Source: Methylobacterium variabile
GTDB taxonomy: Bacteria; Pseudomonadota; Alphaproteobacteria; Rhizobiales; Beijerinckiaceae
Assembly: GCF_001043975.1 (NCBI RefSeq)
Contig: NZ_LABY01000017.1
Location: 17,325-81,324 of the forward strand
Direction of reading: 5' to 3'
Length of the DNA stretch: 64,000 nucleotides
Below, piece after piece: positions 17,141 to 26,264 of this stretch. Made by a program: the position numbers and the translations under genes. Numbering within the stretch: the stretch's first letter is position 1; each line of letters starts with the position of its first letter. The notes beneath the pieces are model-generated. The model did not search any database. It had not been told where the DNA came from and saw only the letters and a list, made by a program, of their open reading frames with translations.

Positions 17141-18060
17141 CCGACGTCCCGCAGCCGCGGGTCGATGAGGGCGCAGGCGAGGTCGGCGACGAGGTTGAGC
17201 ACGAGGACGAACCCCGCGATCAGCACCACGGTGCCGAGCACCAGCGTGTAGTCGCGGTTGATCGCGCCGTCGACGAAGTAGCGCCCGACGCCCGGCAGGC
17301 CGAACACCGTCTCGACCACGACCGAGCCGGTGAGGAGGCCGGCCGCGGCGGGCCCGAGATAGGACACGACCGGGAGCGCCGCGCCGCGCAGGGCGTGGAG
17401 CGCCAGGGTGCGGGGCGGCAGGCCGAGCGCCCGCAGGGTGCGCCAGTGCGGCCGGTCGAACACCTCGACGAGGCCGGCCCGGGCGAGGCGGGCCACCACC
17501 GCGACCTGCGGCAGCGCCAGGGTGACGACCGGCAGGACGAGGTTTCTCGGGGATCCGTCGTCCCAGCCGCCGACGGGGAGCCAGCGCAAGGAGAGACCGA
17601 AGGCGATCTGGAGCAGCGGGGCGACCACGAAGCCCGGCACGGTCAGCGCGAAGGTCCCGAGGGTCGTGACCGCGTGGTCGAGACTGGTCCCCCGCCGCAG
17701 GGCCGCCAAGCCCCCGAGCACCGTGCCGAGGAGGAGCGAGACCAGGAGGGCGAGGCCGCCGAGCGTCATCGAGACCGGCAGGCCGCGGGCGAACAGCTCC
17801 GCCACCGAGAGGTCGCGCACCGAGAACGAGGGCCCGAGATCGCCCCGGGCCAGGGCCGCGAGGTAGCGCCCGTACTGGACGAGGAGCGGCTGGTCGAGGC
17901 CGTAGACCCGGCGCAGGTTCTCCATCGCGGCGGCCGGCAGCGGCCGCTCGAGGTCGAACGGCCCGCCCGGGGCGAGCCGCACCAGGAAGAACGACAGGGT
18001 GACGACGATGAAGAGCGTCGGGACACTCTGGGCGAGGCGGCGCAGGATGGTGGCGAGCAC
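17137..18060 (-). CDS. Peptide ABC transporter permease (DppB/YejB-like)
   Basis: This is a 307-residue permease with an amino-terminal helix (LFIVVTLSFFLVRLAPGGPF), the typical RLAPGGPF region and the loop LLVQYGRYLAALARGDLGPSF. The EAA-like segment is LRALGLPPRTLALHALRGAALPVVSYLGP, then VVETVFGLPGVGRYFVDGAINRDY, which is characteristic of DppB. It pairs with the adjacent DppC-type permease as a heterodimer importing peptides. Some 110 bases separate it from the chemotaxis receptor upstream on the same strand. Confidence 0.88.
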   Translation of the reverse strand: MLATILRRLAQSVPTLFIVVTLSFFLVRLAPGGPFDLERPLPAAAMENLRRVYGLDQPLLVQYGRYLAALARGDLGPSFSVRDLSVAELFARGLPVSMTLGGLALLVSLLLGTVLGGLAALRRGTSLDHAVTTLGTFALTVPGFVVAPLLQIAFGLSLRWLPVGGWDDGSPRNLVLPVVTLALPQVAVVARLARAGLVEVFDRPHWRTLRALGLPPRTLALHALRGAALPVVSYLGPAAAGLLTGSVVVETVFGLPGVGRYFVDGAINRDYTLVLGTVVLIAGFVLVLNLVADLACALIDPRLRDVG

Positions 18061-18171
18061 GGAATCGGGACGGGCGGACCGGGGTGGAGCGGCCGGCAGG
18101 ATAGAGCATCGGCCCGGGAAGCGATGCCCACTTTCTCGAGCCGCGAGCCGGAGCGGACGTCCGGCCCCGCC

Positions 18172-20268
18172 TCACGCCGCCCGCAGGCCGGACAGGAACG
18201 CCCCGACCTCGCCGCGCAGCGCCTCGGCATCGGCCGACAGGCGGCGCGCCGCCGCCGCCACCTCGTCCGCCGCCGCACCGGCCTCGCCCGCATGCGAGCG
18301 CACCTGTGCGATGCTCGTCGTCACGCCCGCGCTGCCCTCCGCCATCTGCGCCACGTTGCGCACCACCTCCTGCATCGTCGCCTGCTGCTGCTCCACGGCG
18401 GCGGCGATCGCGCTCGAGCCCGCATTGGCCCGTTCCAGCGTCCCGCCGATCCCGCCTACCGCCGAGACGGTCCGGCGCGTCGCCTCGCGGATCTGCGCCA
18501 CCTGGCCCGCGATCTCCCCGGTCGCCCGCGCGGTCTGGCTCGCCAGCTGCTTGACCTCGGCGGCGACCACCGCGAACCCGCGGCCGGCCTCACCCGCCCG
18601 GGCCGCCTCGATCGTCGCGTTGAGCGCCAGCAGGTTGGTCTGGTCCGCGATCGAAGAGATCAACGCCACCACCTCGCCGATCTTCTGCGCCCCGGCCTCG
18701 AGCGCCTGCACCGTCGCGCCCGTGTCCCGCGCGTCCGCCACCGCCCCGGCGACCAGCTCGGCCGAGCCGGCGATCTGGCCGGCGATCTCGCGGGCCGTCA
18801 GGCTCATCTCCTCGGCGGAGGCGGCGACCATCTGCACGTTGGACGAGGTGTGCTGGGCGGTCGCGGCCACCGAGGCGGCCTGGCGGCCGGTCTCCTGCAC
18901 GGCGCCGGCCATGGTGCCGGCATTGCCGCCGAGCCGGGCCGCGGCCTGGGACAGGGAGTCGACGAGATGGCCGATGCGGGCCTCGAAGGCGCCCGCGGTC
19001 TCGACCGTGGTGGCGCGGCGCTGGACCTCGGCGTCGGCCCGGGCGAGGGAGGCCTCCGCCTCCAGGGCGCGGTTGCGCACGAGGCCGTCCTTGAACACCG
19101 CGAGGGCGCGGGCCATGGCGCCGATCTCGTCCCGGCGCGCCTGCCCGGCCACGTCGGCGGTGAGGTCGCCCTCCGCCAGGCACTCCATGGTGCGCGTCAT
19201 CCGGGCAAGGGGACGGGAGACGCGGGCGACCACCGCGAGCCCGGCGCAGGTCAGCGTCAGGGCGAGGGCGGCGACCAGTGCGCAGCCGACCAGATCCGCG
19301 CGCGCGGCGGCGGCGTGCCCGTCGGCGGCCCGGCTCAGGAGAATCACGGCCTCCTCGGCGATGGCGACGATGGTGTCGAGGGCCGTCCCGATCTCCTTGC
19401 GCCACGGCACGACCTGGGGCCGCGGCAGGGCGAGGTCCGAGAGGGCCGCGACGACGGCCTTGCGCCGCTCGTGGAAGGCGCCGCCGAAATAGGCGGCGTC
19501 GGCCGCGGCCACGGCGGCCTGGAGCGAGGGCTGGTCCGCATTGCGCCGCGCGAGGGTGCGCACCGTCGCCATCGCCTCGTCGGCCTTGGCGCGGTTCACG
19601 ACGAGGTCGAGCGCCTCCTGCGGGGTGATCACCCGGCCCTGGGCGAGCCCGGTCGTGATGACGACGTCGGCGTTGCCGGCGTGGTTGCGGGCGGTCCAGG
19701 CGTGGGCGCGCGCGGCGATCAGGTCGGCGAGCGCGGCGTCGCTGCGCTGGATCTGCGTCTCGACCGCGGTCGCCAGCGCCTCGATGGCCGCCAGGAACGC
19801 GGTCCCCTGCGTGGAGACGCGGCCGCCGAGGGCCTTGTCGCGGCCGGGAAGCGGCCGGCGCATCTGCTCCGCCACCGCCTGGCGGATCTCGTGCCAGGTC
19901 GCGGCCGCCTGCGTCAGGGCCTCGACGGCGGAGGCCTGGAGATGCCCGGCCTCCCGGAGGGCGACGAGCTCGGGCAGGGCGGAGCGGAGCAGTTCGTCGA
20001 GCGCCGCGGTCTTCGCGGACACGGCCTTCTGATTGTCCTCGGCCGCCTGCCCTTCGAGGGCCAGGAGCGCGACGGTCCCGACCCGCTCGTAGCGCAGGTT
20101 CGAGAGGGCGCGCAGCAGAAGCACGTCGACGCCGGCGAGGCGGGCGACCTCGCCGGAGGCGTGCCAGGCGCGCCACGATGCGTGCAGGGCCCATCCGGAG
20201 CTCATCGTCAGGATGAGGCCGAGGGCGAGGATGACGCTGGTCAGCTGGTGCCGGATCGACAAGGTCAT
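18172..20268 (-). CDS. Methyl-accepting chemotaxis protein
   Basis: This 698-residue receptor has TM1 at about 8-30, a helical periplasmic sensor region (about 31-320), TM2 at about 325-350 and a HAMP domain ([23 protein letters not shown]). Its long signalling domain contains the hairpin tip [45 protein letters not shown] in pieces. Candidate methylation helices flank the tip. No chemotaxis receptor-coupling pentapeptide ends the protein (it ends GLRAA). It sits inside the peptide importer series, after the binding-protein gene and before the permeases, so peptide or binding-protein sensing is an attractive inference. Confidence 0.9.
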   Translation of the reverse strand: MTLSIRHQLTSVILALGLILTMSSGWALHASWRAWHASGEVARLAGVDVLLLRALSNLRYERVGTVALLALEGQAAEDNQKAVSAKTAALDELLRSALPELVALREAGHLQASAVEALTQAAATWHEIRQAVAEQMRRPLPGRDKALGGRVSTQGTAFLAAIEALATAVETQIQRSDAALADLIAARAHAWTARNHAGNADVVITTGLAQGRVITPQEALDLVVNRAKADEAMATVRTLARRNADQPSLQAAVAAADAAYFGGAFHERRKAVVAALSDLALPRPQVVPWRKEIGTALDTIVAIAEEAVILLSRAADGHAAAARADLVGCALVAALALTLTCAGLAVVARVSRPLARMTRTMECLAEGDLTADVAGQARRDEIGAMARALAVFKDGLVRNRALEAEASLARADAEVQRRATTVETAGAFEARIGHLVDSLSQAAARLGGNAGTMAGAVQETGRQAASVAATAQHTSSNVQMVAASAEEMSLTAREIAGQIAGSAELVAGAVADARDTGATVQALEAGAQKIGEVVALISSIADQTNLLALNATIEAARAGEAGRGFAVVAAEVKQLASQTARATGEIAGQVAQIREATRRTVSAVGGIGGTLERANAGSSAIAAAVEQQQATMQEVVRNVAQMAEGSAGVTTSIAQVRSHAGEAGAAADEVAAAARRLSADAEALRGEVGAFLSGLRAA

Positions 20269-20532
20269 GGCGATGTCTTTCCTCCTGGTGCGGCCGTGTC
20301 GCGACGGGCCGCCCGTGGCGCGTACGGCGCCGGGGTCGGCCGGCGGGCGTTCGGCATTCCGCTGCCGGTCAGGTTCGTGGGAAGACGCATCCGCTCCCGC
20401 GGGGCGCACCACCCGGGCGCGATGCCTTCCTGAAGGTCAATTCCTAGTGCGACGGCCTTAACAAGGCGAGAACGCGAGGTAATAACAGAGGCATACTTGC
20501 GACGACGCCGGAAACCCTGCGGCAGAGCGCGA

Positions 20533-22125
20533 TCAGGGCGCGAGCGACAGCCAGCGGGTCGGCGAGACGCCGCGCAGGTTGGGCGTGAAGCCGCGCAGGC
20601 GCGGCCCGATCAGGTGCTTGTGCCGGTAGTGCAGCAGGGGGATCCAGGGCAGGTCGGCGAGGAAGACCTCCTCGGCCCGGTAGAGGATCCGGGCCCGCGC
20701 GGCGAGGTCGGTCTCCCGGGCGGCGTCGCGCATCAGGGCGTCGTAGGCCGGGTTGGCGTAGCGGCCCGAGTTGAAGCCGTCATTGCCGCTCTCGACCAGG
20801 AACAGGAAATTCTGCGGGTCGGCGTAGTCGGCGATCCAGCTCATCCGGGCGAGGTCGAAGGGACCGCCGTCGCGCAGGTAGGCGAAGTGGGTCTTGGCGT
20901 CGGTGGCGGCGAAGGACGTGGCGACGTTGAGCGGCCGCCACATGTCGGCGATCGCCACCATGGTGTTCCGGTTGTTGTCGGTGATGTTGTAGCGCAGCTC
21001 GACCGCGAGGGGCTTTCCTCCCGGGCCGTAGCCGGTCTCGCGCAGGAGCGCGATCGCCGCGTCCTCGCGCTCCAGCGGCGAGAGGTCCCGGCCCGGCATG
21101 ACGGGCGGCGGGAGCGCGTTGTCGAGCCCGGCCGGCGTCAGGGAATAGGCCGGCAGCATCGTCTCGCCCCAGACCGCCTCGGCCAGGAACTCGCGGTCGA
21201 GGGCGAGCGACAGGGCGCGGCGCACCCGCACGTCGTCGAGGGGGCGCTTCCTCACGTTGACCATCAGCGCCAGGACGCCGAGGGCCGGGTTGAGCACCAC
21301 CCTCTCGCCGAAGCGCCCCTTCAGGGCGCGCACCTGGTCGGCGGGCAGGTCGTCGAGGGAGTCGATCTCGCCGGCGGCGAAGCGGCGCACGGCGGCGGCG
21401 AGGTCCGGGGTCGGGATGTACTCGACCTGGGGAATCGCGACCCGGCCGGCCTCGCGGTAATGCGGGTTGCGGACCGCGGTGATGCGGTCGTTGGGGGAGA
21501 AATCCTTGAGGAGGTAGGCGCCGTTCGACACGAGGTTGCCGGGCCGGCTGAAGGCCTCGCCGTGGCGGGCGAGGGAGGGGCGGTGCACGGGCGTGCTCGC
21601 CTGGTGGGTCATCAGCTCGACGAAGTAGGGGGTCGGCTGCTCCAGGGTGATGACGACGGTGAGCGGGTCGGGCGCGGCGACGCCGACGGCCCCGACCGGC
21701 ATCGCCCCGCGGTTGACCGCCTCGGCGTTGCGGATCGGCGCCAGCACGCTGGCGTACTTCGCCCCCGTCGCCGGATCGAGCATGCGGCGGAAGCCGTGGA
21801 CGAAGTCTTCGGCCACGACGGGATCGCCGTTCGACCAGCGTCCGTCGGGGCGCAAGGCGAAGGTCCAGGTCAGGCCGTCGGCCGAGGTGGTCCAGCCCGC
21901 GGCGGCGCCCGGCACCAGGGCGCCGTCGGGGCCGTAGGTGCTCAGGCCCTCGTAGAGGTCGAGCAGGATCGTCGCCTCGGCTACCGTCGAGGTCTTGTGC
22001 GGATCGAGGGTCTCGGGGTCGGCGCCGTTGCCCCGCCGGTAGATCGCGGGGCCGGCGGCCCGGGCGGGGGCCGGCGCGCCCGCGGCCGCCCCCACCAGGC
22101 CGGCGAGGACGTCGCGCCGCCGCAT
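20533..22125 (-). CDS. Periplasmic oligopeptide-binding protein (OppA/DppA family)
   Basis: This is a 530-residue SBP family 5 protein. The start has a twin-arginine-like signal, MRRRDVLAGLVGAAAGAPAPARA, with three consecutive arginines. The family signature is present: NGADPETLDPHKTSTVAEATILLDLYEGL, then GLTWTFALRPDGRWSNGDPVVAEDFVHGFRRMLDPATG, in order near the amino end. The YNITDNNRNTMVAIADMWR region and the WIPLLHYRHKHLIGPRL end are also typical. It feeds the two permeases and the dual ATPase downstream. It starts eight bases after the GlcG/HbpS-like gene. Confidence 0.9.
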   Translation of the reverse strand: MRRRDVLAGLVGAAAGAPAPARAAGPAIYRRGNGADPETLDPHKTSTVAEATILLDLYEGLSTYGPDGALVPGAAAGWTTSADGLTWTFALRPDGRWSNGDPVVAEDFVHGFRRMLDPATGAKYASVLAPIRNAEAVNRGAMPVGAVGVAAPDPLTVVITLEQPTPYFVELMTHQASTPVHRPSLARHGEAFSRPGNLVSNGAYLLKDFSPNDRITAVRNPHYREAGRVAIPQVEYIPTPDLAAAVRRFAAGEIDSLDDLPADQVRALKGRFGERVVLNPALGVLALMVNVRKRPLDDVRVRRALSLALDREFLAEAVWGETMLPAYSLTPAGLDNALPPPVMPGRDLSPLEREDAAIALLRETGYGPGGKPLAVELRYNITDNNRNTMVAIADMWRPLNVATSFAATDAKTHFAYLRDGGPFDLARMSWIADYADPQNFLFLVESGNDGFNSGRYANPAYDALMRDAARETDLAARARILYRAEEVFLADLPWIPLLHYRHKHLIGPRLRGFTPNLRGVSPTRWLSLAP

Positions 22126-22133
22126 GACGATGG

Positions 22134-22568
22134 TCAGGCGCCGGTCTCGGCCTGGAGCCCGGCGGCCTCGATGCCGGCGACCGCTGCCTTCTCGTCGTTG
22201 TCGGAGGTGTCGCCCGAGATGCCGACCGCGCCGACGAGCTTGCCGTCGCGCTTGATCAGCACGCCGCCCGGGACCGGGATCAGGCCGGCCGGACCCGCGA
22301 CGTGGGTGACGGCGGCGACGAAGTAGGCCTGCTCCTCGGCCCGCTTGGCGATGGCCCGCGAGCCGATGCCGAGCGCCAGCGCGCCGCTGGCCTTGCCGGT
22401 GGCGATCTCGGCCCGCTTCAGGCTGGTGCCGTCCTCGACGGAGGCCGCCTTGAGGGCGCCGCGGGCGTCCAGCACCACGACGGCCAGGGGCTTGAGCCCG
22501 AGCGCGCGTCCGGCCTTGAGGGCGCTCGCGACGATGGTCGAGGCGGCGTCGAGGGTGAGGTCGGACAT
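22134..22568 (-). CDS. GlcG/HbpS family protein (heme-binding-like)
   Basis: This is a 144-residue single-domain protein matching the GlcG/HbpS (DUF336) fold. Segments are LTLDAASTIVASALKAGRALGL, VVVLDARGALKAASVEDG, PGGVLIKRDGKLVGAVGISGDTSDNDEKAA. Members include the Streptomyces heme-sensing HbpS and proteins of unknown role in glycolate and PduO clusters. There is no signal peptide. It is the first gene of the minus-strand peptide transport series, only eight bases from oppA. Its part in peptide uptake is unclear; sensing or heme-peptide handling are both possible. Confidence 0.85.
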   Translation of the reverse strand: MSDLTLDAASTIVASALKAGRALGLKPLAVVVLDARGALKAASVEDGTSLKRAEIATGKASGALALGIGSRAIAKRAEEQAYFVAAVTHVAGPAGLIPVPGGVLIKRDGKLVGAVGISGDTSDNDEKAAVAGIEAAGLQAETGA

Positions 22569-22653
22569 CGTGGGAAGCTCCGGGTCGTCGCGCGAGCGGC
22601 CTTCGGTTCGCGCGCAGGGAAGAACTCTCGGGGCTTACCCCGCCTGACGGGGC

Positions 22654-22679
22654 GCCGCCAAGCGGTGCCGCCAAGCGGT
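22654..22679. repeat. 13-nt tandem duplication upstream of the GlcG-like gene
   Basis: GCCGCCAAGCGGT occurs twice in direct tandem between purU and the GlcG-like gene. It carries the GCCAAGC core seen in several other boundary repeats in this window. Confidence 0.75.
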
Positions 22680-22718
22680 GCTGTCATGCGGCGGGGCGGC
22701 CCGTCGGCACCGGCCGCC

Positions 22719-23582
22719 TCAATCCGTGAACACCACCGTCTTGCGGCCGTTGGCGATCACCCGGTCCTCGAGCACGTAGCGCACGGCCCGGGCCAGTACC
22801 CGGCGCTCGATGTCGCGGCCCTTGCGCACGAGGTCGTCGGGGGTGTCGCGGTGCGAGATGCGCTCGACATCCTGCTCGATGATCGGCCCCTCGTCGAGAT
22901 CGCCGGTGACGAGGTGCGACGTGGCGCCGATCAGCTTCACGCCCCGGGCATGGGCCTGGTGGTAGGGGCGCGCGCCCTTGAAGCCGGGCAGGAACGAGTG
23001 ATGGATGTTGATGCAGCGCCCCGAGAGCTTCTGGGCGAGGTCGTCCGACAGGATCTGCATGTAGCGGGCGAGCACCACGAGCTCGGCGCCGGTCTCCTCG
23101 ACCAGCCGCCACAGGGCGGCCTCCTGCTGCGGCTTGGTGTCGGGGGTGATCGGCAGGTAATGGAACGGCATCCCGGCGAGGTCGGCGGCGCCGTAGGTCT
23201 CGCGGGGATAGTTCGCCACGACGGCGCAGACCTCCATCGGCAGCTCGCCGATGCGCCAGCGGTAGAGCAGGTCGTTGAGGCAGTGGTCGAAGCGCGAGAC
23301 GAGCAGCATCACGCGCCGCCGCTCGGCCCGGTCGCGCAACGACCAGTCCATGCCGAAGCGCTGCGCCACGGCGGTGAAGCCCTCGGCCAGCGCGTCGCGC
23401 CCCGGCGCGCCTTGCACGGGGTTGAACACGATCCGCATGAAGAAGCGGCCGGTCTCCACGTCGTCGAATTGCTGCGCGTCGAGGATGTTGCAGCCGGCCT
23501 CGAACAGGTAGGCCGACACGCCGGCCACGATCCCCGGGACGTTGGTGCAGGAGAGGGAAAGGACGTAGGAGGGGGTGGTCAT
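22719..23582 (-). CDS. purU: Formyltetrahydrofolate deformylase (PurU)
   Basis: PurU hydrolyses 10-formyl-THF to THF and formate, balancing one-carbon pools. The 287 residues have an amino-terminal ACT domain (about 1-80: [29 protein letters not shown]). The formyltransferase catalytic domain follows, with [20 protein letters not shown] (the Asn-His active-site pair and the SFLPGFKG motif). The closing catalytic segment is [24 protein letters not shown] chose MTTPSYV at 23582; an upstream in-frame start adds a non-conserved tail. In a methylotroph this enzyme would sit at the formate/THF branch point. Confidence 0.93.
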   Translation of the reverse strand: MTTPSYVLSLSCTNVPGIVAGVSAYLFEAGCNILDAQQFDDVETGRFFMRIVFNPVQGAPGRDALAEGFTAVAQRFGMDWSLRDRAERRRVMLLVSRFDHCLNDLLYRWRIGELPMEVCAVVANYPRETYGAADLAGMPFHYLPITPDTKPQQEAALWRLVEETGAELVVLARYMQILSDDLAQKLSGRCINIHHSFLPGFKGARPYHQAHARGVKLIGATSHLVTGDLDEGPIIEQDVERISHRDTPDDLVRKGRDIERRVLARAVRYVLEDRVIANGRKTVVFTD

Positions 23583-23631
23583 GGGAGCCCGGGCCGGAAA
23601 CAAGGATCGGCCCACGCCCTAGGCGATCGTC

Positions 23632-24261
23632 TCAGGCGCGTGAAGCCCCTTCCCTGACGAAGGCGATCCGGTCCCAGGTGACGCCGGGACGGCCGAGCTG
23701 GGCATCCCCGTCGGTCCGGCAGAGGACGCAGCGCAGGCCCTCGGCCCGCGCGAGATCGATCGTCTCGGTCGCCTCGACGTCGAACATCCGGCGTCCGGGC
23801 GGCACCGGACCGTGGCGCAGCGAGAGCGCCATCAGGCCGCCGGCCCGGAGCAGGGCGGCGATGCGCGTCATGCCGCGCCGCCGCTCGTCCGCGTCGAGGT
23901 GCATCCACACGGCCGTGAGCATCACGACGTCGAAGGTCTCGCCGCTCCCGGCCAGCACGGACAGGTCCGGCAGGCCGTCGTCGAGCCACGTGATCCGCGG
24001 CGACCGATGCAGCGCGACCGCGTGCCGGCGCAGCTCGGCCGTCGGCTCCACGGCGGTCACGCGGTAGCCGAGGGCCGCGAAGCCCGCCGCATCGCGTCCG
24101 GTCCCGGCGCCGACATCGAGGACATGGGCCGGCGGCGCGGGCAGGAGCGGCAGGATCGCGGCGTGGATGTCCGAAAAGGCGATGCTCTCGTATTGTGAGA
24201 CCAGCGCCTCGGCCTGCGCGGCATAGCCGTCGGTCCCGTGCGGGATCCCGGTCCGCGTCAC
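23632..24261 (-). CDS. Class I SAM-dependent methyltransferase
   Basis: These 209 residues have the Rossmann motif I HVLDVGAGTGRDAAGFAALGYRVTAVEPTAE (about 41-71). Motif II/III is ETFDVVMLTAVWMHLDADER, then LLRAGGLMALSLRHGPVP. The substrate is unknown; the domain is of the methyltransferase-11/25 type. The GTG at 24261 overlaps the TGA of the ABC-F gene (GTGA), so the two are translationally coupled. The pairing suggests a ribosome- or translation-linked role, but that is only inference. Confidence 0.78.
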   Translation of the reverse strand: MTRTGIPHGTDGYAAQAEALVSQYESIAFSDIHAAILPLLPAPPAHVLDVGAGTGRDAAGFAALGYRVTAVEPTAELRRHAVALHRSPRITWLDDGLPDLSVLAGSGETFDVVMLTAVWMHLDADERRRGMTRIAALLRAGGLMALSLRHGPVPPGRRMFDVEATETIDLARAEGLRCVLCRTDGDAQLGRPGVTWDRIAFVREGASRA

Positions 24262-26126
24262 CCGTCCGCCTCCAGTTCCCCGCTCACCATCAGCCACTCC
24301 TCCTCGGCGCTCCCGAGCGCCGCCGCGGCTTCCGCGCGCATGCGGGCGAGCTCGCCGGCCTTGGTCGCGTCGGTGCGGAAGGCGGTGCCGTCGGCGAGCG
24401 CGGCGTCGATCTTGGCGATGGCGGCCGAGAGCTTCGCCATGCGCGCCTCCACCGCCTCGAGCTTGCGGCGCAACGGCGCCAGCGCCGCCCGGCGCTCGGC
24501 GTTGGAGCGGCGCTCCACCGCCTTCATGCCGCCGGCGGGCTCCTGGCTCTTGCTCGCCTCGGTCTCCGGGCCGGCGAGCACGAGGCGGCGGTAATCGTCC
24601 ATGTCGCCGTCGAAGGGCTTCACGGTGCCGTTGCGCACGAGCCAGAGCCGGTCGGCGCAGGCCTCGACCAGGAAGCGGTCGTGGCTCACCAGGATCACCG
24701 CGCCCTCGTAGTCGTTGATCGCCTCGACGAGGGCCTGGCGGCTCTCGATGTCGAGATGGTTGGTCGGCTCGTCGAGGATCAGCAGGTGGGGGCCGTGGAA
24801 GGCCGCGAGCCCCATCAGGAGCCGCGCCTTCTCGCCGCCGGAGAGCTGCGAGACCGGGGTGTCGGCCTTGTGGCCGGGGAATCCGAGGCGGGCCGCCGCC
24901 GCCCGGGCCTTCGCCTCGGGCACGTCCGGCATCAGGTCGCGGACATGGGCGTAGGCGCTCTCGGCGGGCCTGAGTTCGTCGAGCTGGTGCTGGGCGAAGT
25001 AGGCGACGTTCATCTTGCCCCAGCGCCGCACCTCGCCGGACAGGGGCTCGAGCCGCCCGCCGATGAGCTTGCAGAAGGTCGACTTGCCGTTGCCGTTGGC
25101 ACCCAGCAGGGCCACCCGGTCGTCGGGGGCGAGCGTCAGGTTGAGGCCCGTGAGCACCGTGCGGTCGGGATAGCCGGCCTGGACCCGCTCCATCGCGACG
25201 AGCGGCGGGGAGAGGGCGCGCTCCGGGCTCGGCAGGTGGATCACCGGCACGTCGTCCTCGATGAGCGCCGCGATCGGCTCCATCTTGGCGAGGCGCTTCA
25301 TCCGCGACTGCGCCTGGCGGGCCTTGGTCGCCTTGGCCTTGAAGCGGTCGACGAAGCTCTGGAGGTGGGCGCGCTCGGCCTCCTGCTTCACCCGGGCCTT
25401 GGCCTGGAGGGTACGCTTCTCGGCGAGCTGGCGGGCGAACGCGGTGTAGCCGCCGCGGTAGAGCGTGAGCTTGCCGCGGTCGAGGTGGAGGATGTGGTCG
25501 ACCGAGGTGTCGAGGAGGTCGCGGTCGTGGCTGATGATCAGCGCGGTGCGGGGATAGCGCTCGAGGTAGTCGTAGAGCCAGAGCGTGCCCTCGATGTCGA
25601 GGTAGTTGGTCGGCTCGTCGAGGAGCAGCAGGTCCGGCTCGGAGAAGAGCACCGCGGCGAGCGCCACCCGCATGCGCCAGCCGCCGGAGAAGTCGGAGCA
25701 GGGTCGCGCTTGCGCCTCCGCGTCGAAGCCGAGGCCGTGCAGGATCGCGGCGGCCCGGGCCGGGGCCGAGTGGGCGTCGATGTCGACCAGCCGCGTCTCG
25801 ATCTCGGCCCGGCGCAACCCGTCGGCGGTCTCGGCCTCCTGCATCAGCCGCGTGCGCTCGGTGTCGGCGGCGAGCACCACAGCGTGCAGGGTCTCGGGGC
25901 CGGCCGGCGCTTCCTGGGCGACGCCGCCGATCCGCGTGCCCTTCGGCAGCCCGATCGTGCCGCCCTCGGTCGGGATCTCGCCCTGAATGATGCGGAACAG
26001 GGTGGTCTTGCCGGCGCCGTTGCGCCCGACGATCCCGACCCGCGCCCGCTCGGGCAGGGCGAAGCCGGCTTGGTCGAGGATCAGGCGGTCGCCGATCCGG
26101 TAGGTGAGGTCGTTCACGCGGAGCAT
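24258..26126 (-). CDS. ABC-F family ATPase (YheS/Uup-like)
   Basis: These 622 residues have no membrane segments and carry two ABC domains. Domain 1 has Walker A GRNGAGKTT, signature FSGGWRMR and Walker B LLLLDEPTNYLD. Domain 2 has Walker A GANGNGKST, signature LSGGEKARL and Walker B LLILDEPTNHLD. The linker between them is basic and alpha-helical (KRTLQAKARVKQEAERAHLQSF, KATKARQAQSRMKRL), as in P-site tRNA interaction motifs. The carboxy tail is a predicted coiled coil (LAPLRRKLEAVEARMAKL). These proteins act on stalled or initiating ribosomes. The ATG at 26126 gives MLRVNDLTYRIG. Confidence 0.9.
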   Translation of the reverse strand: MLRVNDLTYRIGDRLILDQAGFALPERARVGIVGRNGAGKTTLFRIIQGEIPTEGGTIGLPKGTRIGGVAQEAPAGPETLHAVVLAADTERTRLMQEAETADGLRRAEIETRLVDIDAHSAPARAAAILHGLGFDAEAQARPCSDFSGGWRMRVALAAVLFSEPDLLLLDEPTNYLDIEGTLWLYDYLERYPRTALIISHDRDLLDTSVDHILHLDRGKLTLYRGGYTAFARQLAEKRTLQAKARVKQEAERAHLQSFVDRFKAKATKARQAQSRMKRLAKMEPIAALIEDDVPVIHLPSPERALSPPLVAMERVQAGYPDRTVLTGLNLTLAPDDRVALLGANGNGKSTFCKLIGGRLEPLSGEVRRWGKMNVAYFAQHQLDELRPAESAYAHVRDLMPDVPEAKARAAAARLGFPGHKADTPVSQLSGGEKARLLMGLAAFHGPHLLILDEPTNHLDIESRQALVEAINDYEGAVILVSHDRFLVEACADRLWLVRNGTVKPFDGDMDDYRRLVLAGPETEASKSQEPAGGMKAVERRSNAERRAALAPLRRKLEAVEARMAKLSAAIAKIDAALADGTAFRTDATKAGELARMRAEAAAALGSAEEEWLMVSGELEADG

Positions 26127-26264
26127 GGCGGCGTTGTGGGGGCGGGCGGCGTGCGAGGCAAGGGGAAGCGGGCGGCCGCATCGTCTCGCGGCACCGGGGC
26201 GGCGGGGATGCGCGAGAGGGCGGCGAGTTGACAGGGCGCCGCCGCGGCCCGTTAAGCGGGGGCC

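Noticed and set aside
14333..17251. An open plus-strand frame of 972 codons across the peptide transporter genes
   Set aside because: Antisense shadow of ATPase and permease genes that have complete family motifs on the minus strand.
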